DNA of 64,000 bases from positions 1 to 64,000 of the forward strand of contig CACJOU010000007.1 in assembly GCA_902595145.1 (NCBI GenBank), in the 5' to 3' direction. Source of the stretch: an uncultured SAR116 cluster alpha proteobacterium. GTDB taxonomy: Bacteria; Pseudomonadota; Alphaproteobacteria; Puniceispirillales; Marisalimonadaceae. The notes beneath the pieces were generated by a model. It searched no databases. It worked only from the letters and a program-made list of their open reading frames with translations, and was not told the origin of the DNA. The position numbers were made by a program, and so were the translations under genes. Numbering within the stretch: the first letter of the stretch is position 1; each line of letters begins with the position of its first letter. Shown here in pieces: positions 32,816 through 40,759 of the stretch.

Positions 32816-33556
32816 ATGGAAGAAAAAGATAAAATTATAATTCTTACAGGAGGTAGCCGGGGCATAGGTCACGCTACCTCAAAAAAATTTTGGGATGATG
32901 GGTGGACAGTAATTACATTTTCACGATCTGAAGTTGCACCAAAATGTCCTTGGTCTAACAATAAACAATTTCACTTTCAAGTTGATCTTGAAGATGAAAT
33001 TTCTTTAAACAAAAAACTTAGAGAGTTATCTAAATTTTTAAATGGGAGGCCAGTAAAAGCACTTATTAATAATGCTGCAATTTCTCCAAAAGACAAAAAA
33101 AATGAGAGACTCAGTTTTAATGACACATCATTAGAATTATGGCGTAAAGTATTTAATGTTAATTTTTTTGCTCCAATCATTATTTCAAAGGCTATTGTTA
33201 ATAATCTAAAATCAGCCAATGGTATGATAATTAACGTTACATCTATTGCTAGTGATAATGTTCACCAATTTGCAGGGCCTGCTTACGCAACATCTAAAGC
33301 TGCTCTAAAATCACTAACAAGAGAAATGGCATCAGATCTTGCCAAAGATAATATAAGAGTAAATGCAATTGCTCCAGGTGAAATTGAAACCTCTATGGTT
33401 ACTCCAAGTAGTAAAAAATTACTTACAGAGAAGATACCTATGAAAAGATTTGGAACGCCCGATGAAGTTGCAGGCGTCATTCTTTCAATGTGTTCAGAAA
33501 CTTTCTCATATGTTAATGGAACAGAGATCCAGATTAATGGCGGTCAAACTGTTTAA
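32816..33556 (+). CDS. Short-chain dehydrogenase/reductase in the iron island
   Basis: A classical SDR of 246 residues: nucleotide motif LTGGSRGIGHATSKKF, structural NNAAIS, catalytic Ser in VTSIAS and the YATSK Tyr-Lys pair, then PGEIETSM and the C-terminal GTEIQINGGQTV. The substrate cannot be told from sequence. Its location between fur and fbpA, with a Fur-like box upstream, suggests iron-linked expression. One possibility is a step of siderophore or catechol metabolism, which is inference only. The overlapping 49-residue ORF at its 3' end may be translated with it. Confidence 0.85.
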   Translation: MEEKDKIIILTGGSRGIGHATSKKFWDDGWTVITFSRSEVAPKCPWSNNKQFHFQVDLEDEISLNKKLRELSKFLNGRPVKALINNAAISPKDKKNERLSFNDTSLELWRKVFNVNFFAPIIISKAIVNNLKSANGMIINVTSIASDNVHQFAGPAYATSKAALKSLTREMASDLAKDNIRVNAIAPGEIETSMVTPSSKKLLTEKIPMKRFGTPDEVAGVILSMCSETFSYVNGTEIQINGGQTV

Positions 33557-33686
33557 ATATCTCGATTATATTAAAATTTCAAAGATAAATATAAAAAAAA
33601 CAGGACTTGTTTTATTCCTGTTTTTTTTAATTAAAGGTATAGCTTGGCTATTAGTTGGTTATTTTGGTATTAGTTATTTCTTTTAA
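33537..33686 (+). CDS. Small 49-residue membrane protein overlapping the SDR gene
   Basis: The ATG at 33537 starts inside the last codons of the SDR gene in another frame, overlapping 20 bp, and the frame ends at 33686. The product is a basic N-terminus (KLFKYLDYIKISKINIKKTG) followed by one strong membrane span, LVLFLFFLIKGIAWLLVGYF. Such 'IKG-WLLV' single-span proteins are common in marine bacteria. The terminator-like hairpin at 33593-33628 lies inside this frame, so expression may depend on read-through. Confidence 0.5.
   Translation: MAVKLFKYLDYIKISKINIKKTGLVLFLFFLIKGIAWLLVGYFGISYFF
33593..33628. terminator. Strong bidirectional terminator-like hairpin between SDR and fbpA
   Basis: AAAAAAAACAGGA (33593-33605) pairs perfectly with TCCTGTTTTTTTT (33616-33628), leaving a 10-base loop. 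Poly-A on one side and poly-T on the other make it work in both directions, for the SDR gene (+) and for fbpA (-). It lies within the small membrane-protein frame. Confidence 0.7.
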
Positions 33687-34724
33687 TCACCAACCCACCT
33701 GATCAATTATCATTTGTGCTTTTTTTGAATTTTTAGCAATCTCGCTTATTGGTAAACTATCTGACTTAAATGTACCCCATTCCATTATTTTCCCATCAAG
33801 TTTAACTTTTGGATTTACTGGATATTCAAAATTAACATTTGCATAAATTTTCTGTGCTTTTGGCATAGTAAGCCATTCAATAAATCTCAAAGCTTCTTCA
33901 CTATTTTTTGAATATTTTGCAATAGCCGCACCTGAAATGTTAACATGTTGTCCTCTATTACCTTGGTTATAGAATATTACTTCAGTAGCTCGTGCCCAAT
34001 TTTTTTGTTCAGGTTTCTTTTCATTAAATTTCATTAATGCAAAATAATATGTGTTCATTAAAACTATATCACACTCACCTGAGTAAATTCCTTTTGCTTG
34101 TGCTCTGTCATTACCTTTTGGTTTTCTTGCAAAATTTGAAACTAAACCTTCTGCCCATGATTTTGCTTTTGCCTCACCCTTATGGGCAATTATTGAAGCC
34201 AATAATGCTCTATTATATGGGTGGCTTCCAATTCTTGTGCAGATTTTCCCCCTGAACTTTGATTTTGCTAAATCTTCAATATCATTAATTTCATTTTTAT
34301 TAACTCTATCTTTTGAAATACCTATTATTCGAGCTCTAGTAGATAAACTAACCCATTTTTTGTTTATATCTCTTAAATGATTTGGAACATTTTTATTTAT
34401 TATGTCTGAGTTAATATTTTTAACTAAATCCATATCCGCAAGCTCAGATAATCTTGAAATATCAACGGTAAGAATCACATCCGCAGGAGAATTTTGTCCT
34501 TCGGATTTGAGCCTTTGCGCGAGGCCCTTCTTAGCGTGTAAAACGTTAAATTTTACTGAAAATTCTTTTTCATATTCTCTAGTAAATGGCTCCAAAAGAG
34601 CAGGGCTTCTATAAGAGTAAATATTTATCTCTTTTGCACTAGCGCGTTGAATTCCAAAAATTAAGATAGATAAACAAAAAATTAAGTTGAAAATACAAAA
34701 TAATAAAGATTTAAGACTTTTCAT
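33687..34724 (-). CDS. fbpA: Ferric iron-binding periplasmic protein FbpA
   Basis: The 345-residue protein captures Fe3+ in the periplasm and hands it to FbpB. It has a signal peptide (about residues 1-30, ending ASA), the mature start KEINIYSYRSPALLEPFTRE, and the twin-tyrosine iron site VLMNTYYFALM near the middle of the C-terminal lobe. A further family block is GQHVNISGAAIAKYSKNSEE. It is transcribed from a strong promoter covered by a Fur box (34746-34764). Confidence 0.92.
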   Translation of the reverse strand: MKSLKSLLFCIFNLIFCLSILIFGIQRASAKEINIYSYRSPALLEPFTREYEKEFSVKFNVLHAKKGLAQRLKSEGQNSPADVILTVDISRLSELADMDLVKNINSDIINKNVPNHLRDINKKWVSLSTRARIIGISKDRVNKNEINDIEDLAKSKFRGKICTRIGSHPYNRALLASIIAHKGEAKAKSWAEGLVSNFARKPKGNDRAQAKGIYSGECDIVLMNTYYFALMKFNEKKPEQKNWARATEVIFYNQGNRGQHVNISGAAIAKYSKNSEEALRFIEWLTMPKAQKIYANVNFEYPVNPKVKLDGKIMEWGTFKSDSLPISEIAKNSKKAQMIIDQVGW

Positions 34725-34745
34725 TTAAAACACCATTATGTTATT

Positions 34746-34764
34746 GCGAATCATTATCATTATT
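34746..34764 (-). promoter_or_regulatory. Fur box over the fbpA promoter
   Basis: Minus-strand AATAATGATAATGATTCGC matches about 15 of 19 positions of the Fur consensus. It covers the -10 element and start point of the fbpA promoter, whose hexamers lie at 34762-34790, the classical place for iron-dependent repression. Confidence 0.75.
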
Positions 34765-34790
34765 ATTGCTATAACTATTATCAATGTCAA
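34762..34790 (-). promoter_or_regulatory. Sigma-70 promoter of fbpA
   Basis: Minus-strand TTGACA (34785-34790), 17-bp spacer and AATAAT (34762-34767) give an excellent housekeeping promoter. The start point is near 34755, about 31 nt before the fbpA ATG. Confidence 0.75.
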
Positions 34791-34802
34791 ATTAATTTTT
34801 TT

Positions 34803-35777
34803 TTAACCTCCACCTATTAATATACCAGCAGCCAGAACTAGTGATCCACCAAATACCACTTGAAATACGGCTTTTGTAAATTTAATTTCCATATACTTTG
34901 CTTGTATCCACGCAATAGCCCAAAGCTCAACTAGTACAAAAAACATTGCAATCACTGTTGCAACATAAAAGTCAGTAATCAAATATGGGAGTGCATGACC
35001 TAACCCCCCTATTGTGGTCATAATGCCTGAGGCAAATCCTCGCTTTATTGGTGAACCTCTCCCTGATATTACTCCATCATCATGTACAGCTTCTGTAAAA
35101 CCCATTGAAATTCCAGCTCCTATAGATGCTGCCAAACCAACTAATAATGTTGTATGACTATCTTTTGTTGCGAAAGCAGTAGCAAAAATTGGAGCTAAAG
35201 TTGAAACTGATCCATCCATAAGACCGGCAAGACCCGGCTGGACCCATGTTAAAATAAATTGTCTTTTATCTTTAGTAACTTCCTCTTGGGCACTTCGTGA
35301 TTTTTGCGCATTCAATAATATTAATTTAGCATTATCTTTCTGCTCTCTACTCATTAATGCTAAGTCAATAAGTAAATTTCTAATTTCAATATTTTGGGAT
35401 TTTTTAGCAAAGGAATTATAAAATTGTGCAGATATAGTTTCCATTTCAATAATTTCTTTTCTAACTTCTTCAATAGAATTCTTTATTACCAACCATTCTG
35501 GTTTTCTTTTGAAATAATTAGCAATTTCTTTTTGGTCAGTAATGCTTAAAGTCTCACCAAATTTTTTTTTATGTAATTCAACTAATTTTTTTCTATTTTT
35601 ATTTTTTAAAATAGACATTTGTTTAAACATTTTTGACGTAACTGGGTAATTTATAAGAAAATGAGAAGAGTACTCATCATATAATTTTATATCTTCTTCT
35701 AAACTATCTATTGCAAGAGATAATATTTCATTATCATTTAAGTCTTGAAATTTCTTTTTTCTTAAAGATTTGTACAT
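34803..35777 (-). CDS. mbfA: MbfA-like ferritin-domain / CCC1 (VIT) membrane iron exporter
   Basis: MbfA exports or detoxifies iron at the inner membrane. Residues 10-160 form a ferritin/rubrerythrin-like helical domain and residues 175-324 a CCC1/VIT domain with about five membrane spans (QPGLAGLMDGSVSTLAPIFA, then GAGISMGFTEAVHDDG). The ferritin half keeps EED (residues 27-29). However, the two usual E-x-x-H metal motifs read LKNKNR (57-62) and SREQKDNA (143-150), so most di-iron ligands appear lost. A Fur-like box at 35854-35872 lies upstream. MbfA is characteristic of alphaproteobacteria. Confidence 0.85.
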   Translation of the reverse strand: MYKSLRKKKFQDLNDNEILSLAIDSLEEDIKLYDEYSSHFLINYPVTSKMFKQMSILKNKNRKKLVELHKKKFGETLSITDQKEIANYFKRKPEWLVIKNSIEEVRKEIIEMETISAQFYNSFAKKSQNIEIRNLLIDLALMSREQKDNAKLILLNAQKSRSAQEEVTKDKRQFILTWVQPGLAGLMDGSVSTLAPIFATAFATKDSHTTLLVGLAASIGAGISMGFTEAVHDDGVISGRGSPIKRGFASGIMTTIGGLGHALPYLITDFYVATVIAMFFVLVELWAIAWIQAKYMEIKFTKAVFQVVFGGSLVLAAGILIGGG

Positions 35778-35853
35778 AATGCATTCCCAAAGAGTTTTTT
35801 AATATATTAGTTTAATTAATAAGTCATTGAATTTATTATTTATTTTTGCAAAT

Positions 35854-35872
35854 GATAATGATTATTAAAATA
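35854..35872. promoter_or_regulatory. Fur box upstream of mbfA
   Basis: GATAATGATTATTAAAATA matches about 14 of 19 consensus positions and lies about 77 bp before the mbfA start on the minus strand, overlapping a possible -35 (TTGCAA). In other alphaproteobacteria mbfA is controlled by Irr, so Fur here would be a different wiring. Confidence 0.5.
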
Positions 35873-35885
35873 ATAAAATATATTA

Positions 35886-35914
35886 TTGACAATGATAATG
35901 ATTATCATTATTGT
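35886..35914 (+). promoter_or_regulatory. Strong promoter with an embedded near-perfect Fur box
   Basis: TTGACA (35886-35891), a 17-bp spacer and TATTGT (35909-35914) form a plus-strand promoter. Its spacer contains GATAATGATTATCATTATT at 35894-35912, matching 17 of 19 Fur consensus positions. Predicted start point is 35921. Confidence 0.8.
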
Positions 35915-35920
35915 CTATGT

Positions 35921-36007
35921 ATGGATGAACTCAATATATATCTCCCAAGATTAATTAAGTTCATCCACATTTCATTTAAAAATTTATAACTCTATAAGAT
36001 TTTTTTT
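35921..36007 (+). ncRNA. Candidate Fur-controlled small RNA
   Basis: The 311-bp gap between mbfA and the next gene is not empty. From the predicted start at 35921 a 10-bp stem (TGGATGAACT, 35922-35931, pairing with 35958-35967) encloses a 26-base loop. That loop contains CTCCC (35942-35946), complementary to Shine-Dalgarno GGGAG. A weak AU hairpin (35984-35997) and eight T's (36000-36007) could end it at about 87 nt. Size, Fur control and the exposed anti-Shine-Dalgarno loop resemble RyhB-class or alphaproteobacterial anti-SD sRNAs. A 22-codon ORF also starts exactly at 35921, so a leaderless peptide is the alternative. Confidence 0.55.
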
Positions 36008-36088
36008 ATAAATTACAAATATCTATTAAATCATTGTAAATGTTAATCGACCTAAGTAATATTTTATTAAAAAAATTTGGTATCACAC

Positions 36089-37216
36089 ATGAATAATAAT
36101 GAATTTCAGATAGCTACCGTACCTGGAGATGGGATAGGCAAAGACATAGTAAATTCAGCTATCTCAATTGTTGACTTGTCTTCAAAAATAACAGGTGGAT
36201 TTAAATGCGAATGGCATATGATCAAAGCAGGAGCAGAATATTATTCTTTGACTGGAAAAGATGTTGAACCAGGAGGAGAAAAAAAAGTTGATGAACTCGA
36301 TAGTATTTTTTTGGGTGCAATTGGGTTACCTACTGTTCGTCACAAAGATGGAACTGAAATATGCCCTCACCTAAGATTTAGAGAAATGTTTGGTTTATAT
36401 GCAGGTGTAAGGCCAGTTAAAGCATACAAAAATATACCAAATAGATTAAGTAATGAATTATCAAGAAATATAGATTTAGTTATTTTAAGAGAATCTACTG
36501 AAGGATTATTTTATACTGCTGCTGTTCACAATAGATGTCCTGTAGAAAATGATAAAGAAGTGCAAGATGTAATGAAAATAACTAGAGCAACTACTGAAAA
36601 ATTACATAATTTTGCATTTAAATTAGCAAGACAAAGAAAGAAAAAAGGTAAGCTTGGAAAAGTTACTTGTGTAGATAAAGCTAATGTTTTCAGATCACAG
36701 GCGTTTTTCAGAAAAATATTTGATGAAAGAAAAGTTAAATTTAAAGATATAGATGCTGACCATTGCTATGTTGATGCAATGGCACTCAACTTGATTAGAA
36801 ATCCTTGGGAATACGATGTAATGGTGATGGAAAATATGTTTGGTGATATATTATCTGATTTAGGAGGAGGCCTTATCGGAGGCATGGGTATGGCATCATG
36901 TGCTGAAATAGGTGATAATCATGGATTATTTCAACCTGCCCATGGGAGTGCGCCTGATATACTCGGACAGGACAAGGCTAATCCGCTAGCTACTATTTTA
37001 AGTGCATCTCTGATGCTCGAATATCTATCTGATAAAACAAAATGTAAAAGTACTTTGTTAAGTTCTAGATTAATTGAGACTGCAATTGAAATTGGTTTTG
37101 AAAGAAATGAATTAAGACCAATAGAATTTGGAGGTGATATGGGAACAACGGCAATAACTGAAACTTTAAGTGGTTTATTAAAAGATAATGAAATTCAAAA
37201 ACAAATATTAACTTAA
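36089..37216 (+). CDS. Isocitrate/isopropylmalate-family dehydrogenase of the acid-sugar cassette
   Basis: A 375-residue beta-decarboxylating NAD(P)-dependent dehydrogenase: TVPGDGIGKDIVNSAISIVD, RESTEGLFYTAAVHN, metal site VMENMFGDILSDLGGGLIGG and PAHGSAPDILGQDKANPLAT. It is a distant paralogue of the TtuC-like protein at 29459 and of LeuB, with its own substrate pocket (RHKDGTEICPHLRFREMFGL). It heads a run with a monooxygenase-like protein and an OtnK-type kinase. It may therefore act on a four-carbon 3-hydroxy acid or its phosphate, in place of the usual PdxA-like enzyme. ATG at 36089 preferred to TTG at 36077. Confidence 0.8.
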   Translation: MNNNEFQIATVPGDGIGKDIVNSAISIVDLSSKITGGFKCEWHMIKAGAEYYSLTGKDVEPGGEKKVDELDSIFLGAIGLPTVRHKDGTEICPHLRFREMFGLYAGVRPVKAYKNIPNRLSNELSRNIDLVILRESTEGLFYTAAVHNRCPVENDKEVQDVMKITRATTEKLHNFAFKLARQRKKKGKLGKVTCVDKANVFRSQAFFRKIFDERKVKFKDIDADHCYVDAMALNLIRNPWEYDVMVMENMFGDILSDLGGGLIGGMGMASCAEIGDNHGLFQPAHGSAPDILGQDKANPLATILSASLMLEYLSDKTKCKSTLLSSRLIETAIEIGFERNELRPIEFGGDMGTTAITETLSGLLKDNEIQKQILT

Positions 37217-37234
37217 GAGGAGATTAATAAATTA

Positions 37235-37525
37235 ATGTTTGTAATTACAGTAAAATTCGTAATCCACGAAAAAGATATAGACAAATTTAAAACTAGAATT
37301 TTACAACAAGCTAGAGACTCTCTTGAACTTGAAAAAGATTGTCATGAGTTTGATGTATGTCATGATCCAAATGACCAAAATGTAGTTTTTTTATATGAGA
37401 CATATACTGATAAAGACGCTTTTGATATTCACCTTCAAAGCGATCATTATAGAGCTTTTAATGAAGAGGTTACTCCTTGGGTTAAAGAAAAAATTGTCAC
37501 AAAGCTTGAAAAACAGAAACTATAA
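37235..37525 (+). CDS. ABM-domain (quinol monooxygenase-like) protein
   Basis: The 96-residue protein has the ferredoxin-like fold of antibiotic-biosynthesis-monooxygenase proteins: VITVKFVIHEKDIDKFKTRI, HEFDVCHDPNDQNVVFLYET, then KDAFDIHLQSDHYRAFNEEV. These small dimers act as quinol monooxygenases, isomerases or heme-binding proteins. It is preceded by AGGAG and lies 18 bp after the dehydrogenase and 12 bp before the kinase, so it belongs to the same pathway. Its role is not clear. Confidence 0.82.
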   Translation: MFVITVKFVIHEKDIDKFKTRILQQARDSLELEKDCHEFDVCHDPNDQNVVFLYETYTDKDAFDIHLQSDHYRAFNEEVTPWVKEKIVTKLEKQKL

Positions 37526-37537
37526 AGTTGATTAAAC

Positions 37538-38815
37538 ATGATACTTGGAATTATAGGAGATGACTTTACAGGGTCATCAGACATAGCAAATAATTTAAAA
37601 AAATCTGGAATGCAAGTTTCTATGTTTGCGGGGGTTCCCTCCTTTAAAAAGAAAGCCTCATTAACTAATGCTGATGCTGCTGTAATTGCACTAAAAACAA
37701 GAACAATTCCAATAAATGAAGCTGTATCAGAGAGTCTAAAAGCTTTGGAATGGTTAAAAAACGCTGGTTGCAGTCAATTCATATTTAAATATTGTTCTAC
37801 ATTTGATTCAACAAAAGAAGGAAATATAGGTCCAGTTACTGATGCTATAATGGAGGTATTAAATGTTGATTTCACCATAGCCTGTCCTTCTTTTCCAGAT
37901 GCAGGAAGAACAGTGTTTTACGGACATATGTTTGTAAATGGAAAACCACTGAATGAATCAGGGATGGAAAAACACCCTTTAACACCAATGATTGACCATA
38001 ATTTAGTTAGATGGCTAGACCATCAGACTAAACATAGTGTTGGATTAATTGACTATGAAACAATAAATAATGGTTCACAAAGTATTAAAGATAAAATTAA
38101 CAAATTGAAAATTGAAGGTTGCAAATACGCAATAGTTGATACAACCAATAATGAAGACTTTGATATTATTTGTAACGGGGTAAAAGATTTACAATTTTTA
38201 ACAGGTGGTTCAGGAATTGCCTTAGGTTTACCAAAAATTTATAAAAAAGATGGTTTGCTCTCAAATGAAGATTTTCAAATTCCTGAAAATACAACAAATG
38301 CAGTAATTCTATCAGGCTCTTGTTCATCTGCTACTTTGAGTCAAATAGAGGTTTATAAAAAAGATAATCCATCATATTTTATTTCTGCCGACGAAGTAAT
38401 GAATAACGAAAACTTAATTGAAGATGTTATAAAATGGATTAGAAACAATCAAACTCTATCACCTTTAATTTATTCATCTGCATATCCAAAAATCGTTAAA
38501 GAAAAACAAATTCAGTATGGACAAGAAGTATTAGCGAATAAGATTGAAAGTATTTTTGAGAAACTATCGAATAAACTTTTAAATCATACTTTTGGTATTT
38601 TTATATCTGCTGGTGGAGAGACATCAGGTGCTGTAGTTAATGGATTAGGGCTAAAAGAATTTAAAATTGGAAAAGAAATTGCTCATGGAGTTCCTGCTCT
38701 TTGGTCACCAAATTCAAATTGTAACAAACCTGTTTCAGTTACTCTAAAATCAGGAAATTTTGGTCAAGCTGATTTTTTTAAAAGAGCTTTGCAAATTCTT
38801 AGAGGAAAAACTTAA
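37538..38815 (+). CDS. Four-carbon acid-sugar kinase (OtnK/DUF1537 family)
   Basis: A 425-residue kinase of the tetronate family. The N-terminal domain has IIGDDFTGSSDIANNLKKSG and QFIFKYCSTFDSTKEGNIGP. The C-terminal nucleotide domain has ISAGGETSGAVVNGLGLKEF. Members phosphorylate D-erythronate, L- or D-threonate, D-glycerate-like acids or 3-oxo-tetronate. Here the neighbours are a beta-decarboxylating dehydrogenase and an RraA-type aldolase. It overlaps the 3' end of the convergent RraA gene by 4 bp. Confidence 0.85.
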   Translation: MILGIIGDDFTGSSDIANNLKKSGMQVSMFAGVPSFKKKASLTNADAAVIALKTRTIPINEAVSESLKALEWLKNAGCSQFIFKYCSTFDSTKEGNIGPVTDAIMEVLNVDFTIACPSFPDAGRTVFYGHMFVNGKPLNESGMEKHPLTPMIDHNLVRWLDHQTKHSVGLIDYETINNGSQSIKDKINKLKIEGCKYAIVDTTNNEDFDIICNGVKDLQFLTGGSGIALGLPKIYKKDGLLSNEDFQIPENTTNAVILSGSCSSATLSQIEVYKKDNPSYFISADEVMNNENLIEDVIKWIRNNQTLSPLIYSSAYPKIVKEKQIQYGQEVLANKIESIFEKLSNKLLNHTFGIFISAGGETSGAVVNGLGLKEFKIGKEIAHGVPALWSPNSNCNKPVSVTLKSGNFGQADFFKRALQILRGKT

Positions 38816-39462
38816 ATTTTTGAAAATTTCTTGAGTGCTTCTCTAAAAGTCAGACCATTTTTCATCTCTTGCATAGCCTTTTTATCGTCAGCAGTAAACT
38901 TTTCTGCTTCCTCAGTTATTTTTTCAACATGTTCAATTGGCAAACACAAAACTCCCGTTCCATCTCCTACAATGATATCTCCATGTCTAACCCTTACTCC
39001 TGCACAAATGATTGGCTCATTAATTGAAAGGACTTTTATTCGAGTTTTACCAGGTGTTGGAACCATGTGTTTTGAAAAAGTTGGAAAAGAAAATTCTACT
39101 ATTTCTTCTCGATCCCTAACTCCACCATCAACTACCAGCCCAGCTATACCCTTTAATTTTGCAGAGTAAGAAGCCATTCCACCCCAGGTAGATACTTGTG
39201 CTCCATTATTTGCAACTACTATAACATCACCTGGACTAGCGGCGTCAATCATATGCCCAACTTTGAATTCTTCTGTAGAAAAACTTCCATATGGCCCCGT
39301 AACCTCCTGTACAGTTACTGCCCTACCAACTATTTTCATACCCAGACCTGCAGGATGTAGATTATTCATAACTCCATTGAAACCAATATCATCAAGTGCA
39401 TTCGCTAATGTGGGTGTTGCTATATTCCTTAATCTTTGCAAGATATTTTCATCAATCGACAT
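38812..39462 (-). CDS. RraA/HMG-aldolase family protein
   Basis: The 216-residue protein is of the RraA-like fold shared by 4-hydroxy-4-methyl-2-oxoglutarate aldolases and oxaloacetate decarboxylases. It has TPTLANALDDIGFNGVMNNL, GDVIVVANNGAQVSTWGGMA, and GLVVDGGVRDREEI with the catalytic Arg/Asp, then VRHGDIIVGDGTGVLCLP. The presence of DGGVRD and the absence of RraA-specific surface residues suggest an aldolase or decarboxylase, not the RNase E inhibitor. It may cleave a pathway intermediate of the adjacent acid-sugar genes. Confidence 0.83.
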   Translation of the reverse strand: MSIDENILQRLRNIATPTLANALDDIGFNGVMNNLHPAGLGMKIVGRAVTVQEVTGPYGSFSTEEFKVGHMIDAASPGDVIVVANNGAQVSTWGGMASYSAKLKGIAGLVVDGGVRDREEIVEFSFPTFSKHMVPTPGKTRIKVLSINEPIICAGVRVRHGDIIVGDGTGVLCLPIEHVEKITEEAEKFTADDKKAMQEMKNGLTFREALKKFSKI

Positions 39463-39604
39463 TTCTACCTCCTTAATCGTAAAAAGATTAAATTATGAAA
39501 TTCTTAATATCAATAATTAAACTTATTTATATTCTATTAATTCTATTGACGTTTACCTTTAATTATTTAGTTTAGTTGTATAAACCAACTGTAAAGAAGT
39601 ATTA

Positions 39605-40759
39605 ATGTCAAAATTCAATTTTCCATTTATAAAAGAAACAAACGAACTTTCAAATCTTAGAAAAGAAGTAAGAGACTTTATAACAACCTGTATAAATAAT
39701 AATGAATTTACACCATCTCCAGATGCCTGGGTTTTTTCAGCTGATCCAAGCTTTAGTAAAAAACTTGGATCTAAAGGCTGGCTTGGGATGTCATTTCCTA
39801 AAGAATATGGCGGGCATCAAAGAACAGCTTTAGAAAGATACGTAGTAACAGAAGAACTCTTATCATCAGGAGCTCCTGTAGCAGCTCATTGGATAGCTGA
39901 TAGACAGAGTGGAAGTCAAATCTTGAGATATGGAAATGAAAAACAGAAATCTTCTATTATTCCTCGAATATCAGCTGGCGAGTGTTTTTTTGCTATTGGA
40001 ATGAGTGAACCTGACTCTGGTTCGGATTTAGCCTCAGTAAAAACGAAAGCCACCAAAACTAAGGATGGCTGGAAACTTGAGGGTAGAAAAATATGGTCTA
40101 CTGGCGCTCATTTAGCACATTATATGATTGTTCTAGCTAGAACTAGTCCAGCATCTGAGAAAAACAGGCATGAAGGTCTTTCTCAATTTCTGGTTGATTT
40201 GTCTCTTCCAAACGTAAAGATTACTGGGATTCCCGACATGACTGGTCAAAGACATTTTAATGAAACTTTATTTGACAATGTTGAATTGTCAGATGATTCC
40301 CTTTTAGGAGAAGAAGGCAAAGGCTGGAAACAAGTTGTTGGTGAACTTGCCCTAGAAAGGTCTGGTCCAGAAAGATTTCTCTCTCATTTCACATTATTAG
40401 ATAGTTTTATAAATGAATTCAGAATCTCACTCATTCATTCAGGCACAAAGATAGTTGGTAAATTAATATCTGAAATACAAACATTAAGAAGAATGAGTTT
40501 TTCGGTTGCTTCAATGCTTCAAAATGGTGAATCTCCCGAGACACAAGCAGCATTTGTAAAAGAATTAGGTAATAAATTTGAAAAGATGATGATAGAAACA
40601 TTAAGAGAATTTTCAAATATCGTTCCGCTTCATGAATGGCCAAATCAATTACAAAATCTATTTGAAGATGCAACATTAAGAATTCCATCAAACTCTCTAA
40701 GAGGAGGGACAACTGAAATCATGAAAGGTATAATTGCTAGACAGTTAGGCCTAAGATGA
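39605..40759 (+). CDS. Acyl-CoA dehydrogenase, first of a pair
   Basis: A 384-residue FAD-dependent acyl-CoA dehydrogenase: KGWLGMSFPKEYGGHQRTAL, the FAD-loop GMSEPDSGSDLASVKTKAT, WSTGAHLAHYMIVLAR and the C-terminal SNSLRGGTTEIMKGIIARQL. Its stop overlaps the start of the second acyl-CoA dehydrogenase by 4 bp. Such tightly coupled pairs are the hallmark of heteromeric alpha2-beta2 ACADs acting on bulky or cyclic CoA esters (steroid-type). Substrate unknown. Confidence 0.87.
   Translation: MSKFNFPFIKETNELSNLRKEVRDFITTCINNNEFTPSPDAWVFSADPSFSKKLGSKGWLGMSFPKEYGGHQRTALERYVVTEELLSSGAPVAAHWIADRQSGSQILRYGNEKQKSSIIPRISAGECFFAIGMSEPDSGSDLASVKTKATKTKDGWKLEGRKIWSTGAHLAHYMIVLARTSPASEKNRHEGLSQFLVDLSLPNVKITGIPDMTGQRHFNETLFDNVELSDDSLLGEEGKGWKQVVGELALERSGPERFLSHFTLLDSFINEFRISLIHSGTKIVGKLISEIQTLRRMSFSVASMLQNGESPETQAAFVKELGNKFEKMMIETLREFSNIVPLHEWPNQLQNLFEDATLRIPSNSLRGGTTEIMKGIIARQLGLR

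Noticed and set aside
35921-35989. A 22-codon ORF at the Fur-controlled start point
   Set aside because: It has no Shine-Dalgarno and its bases form the stem and loop of the predicted RNA. Kept only as an alternative in the sRNA entry.
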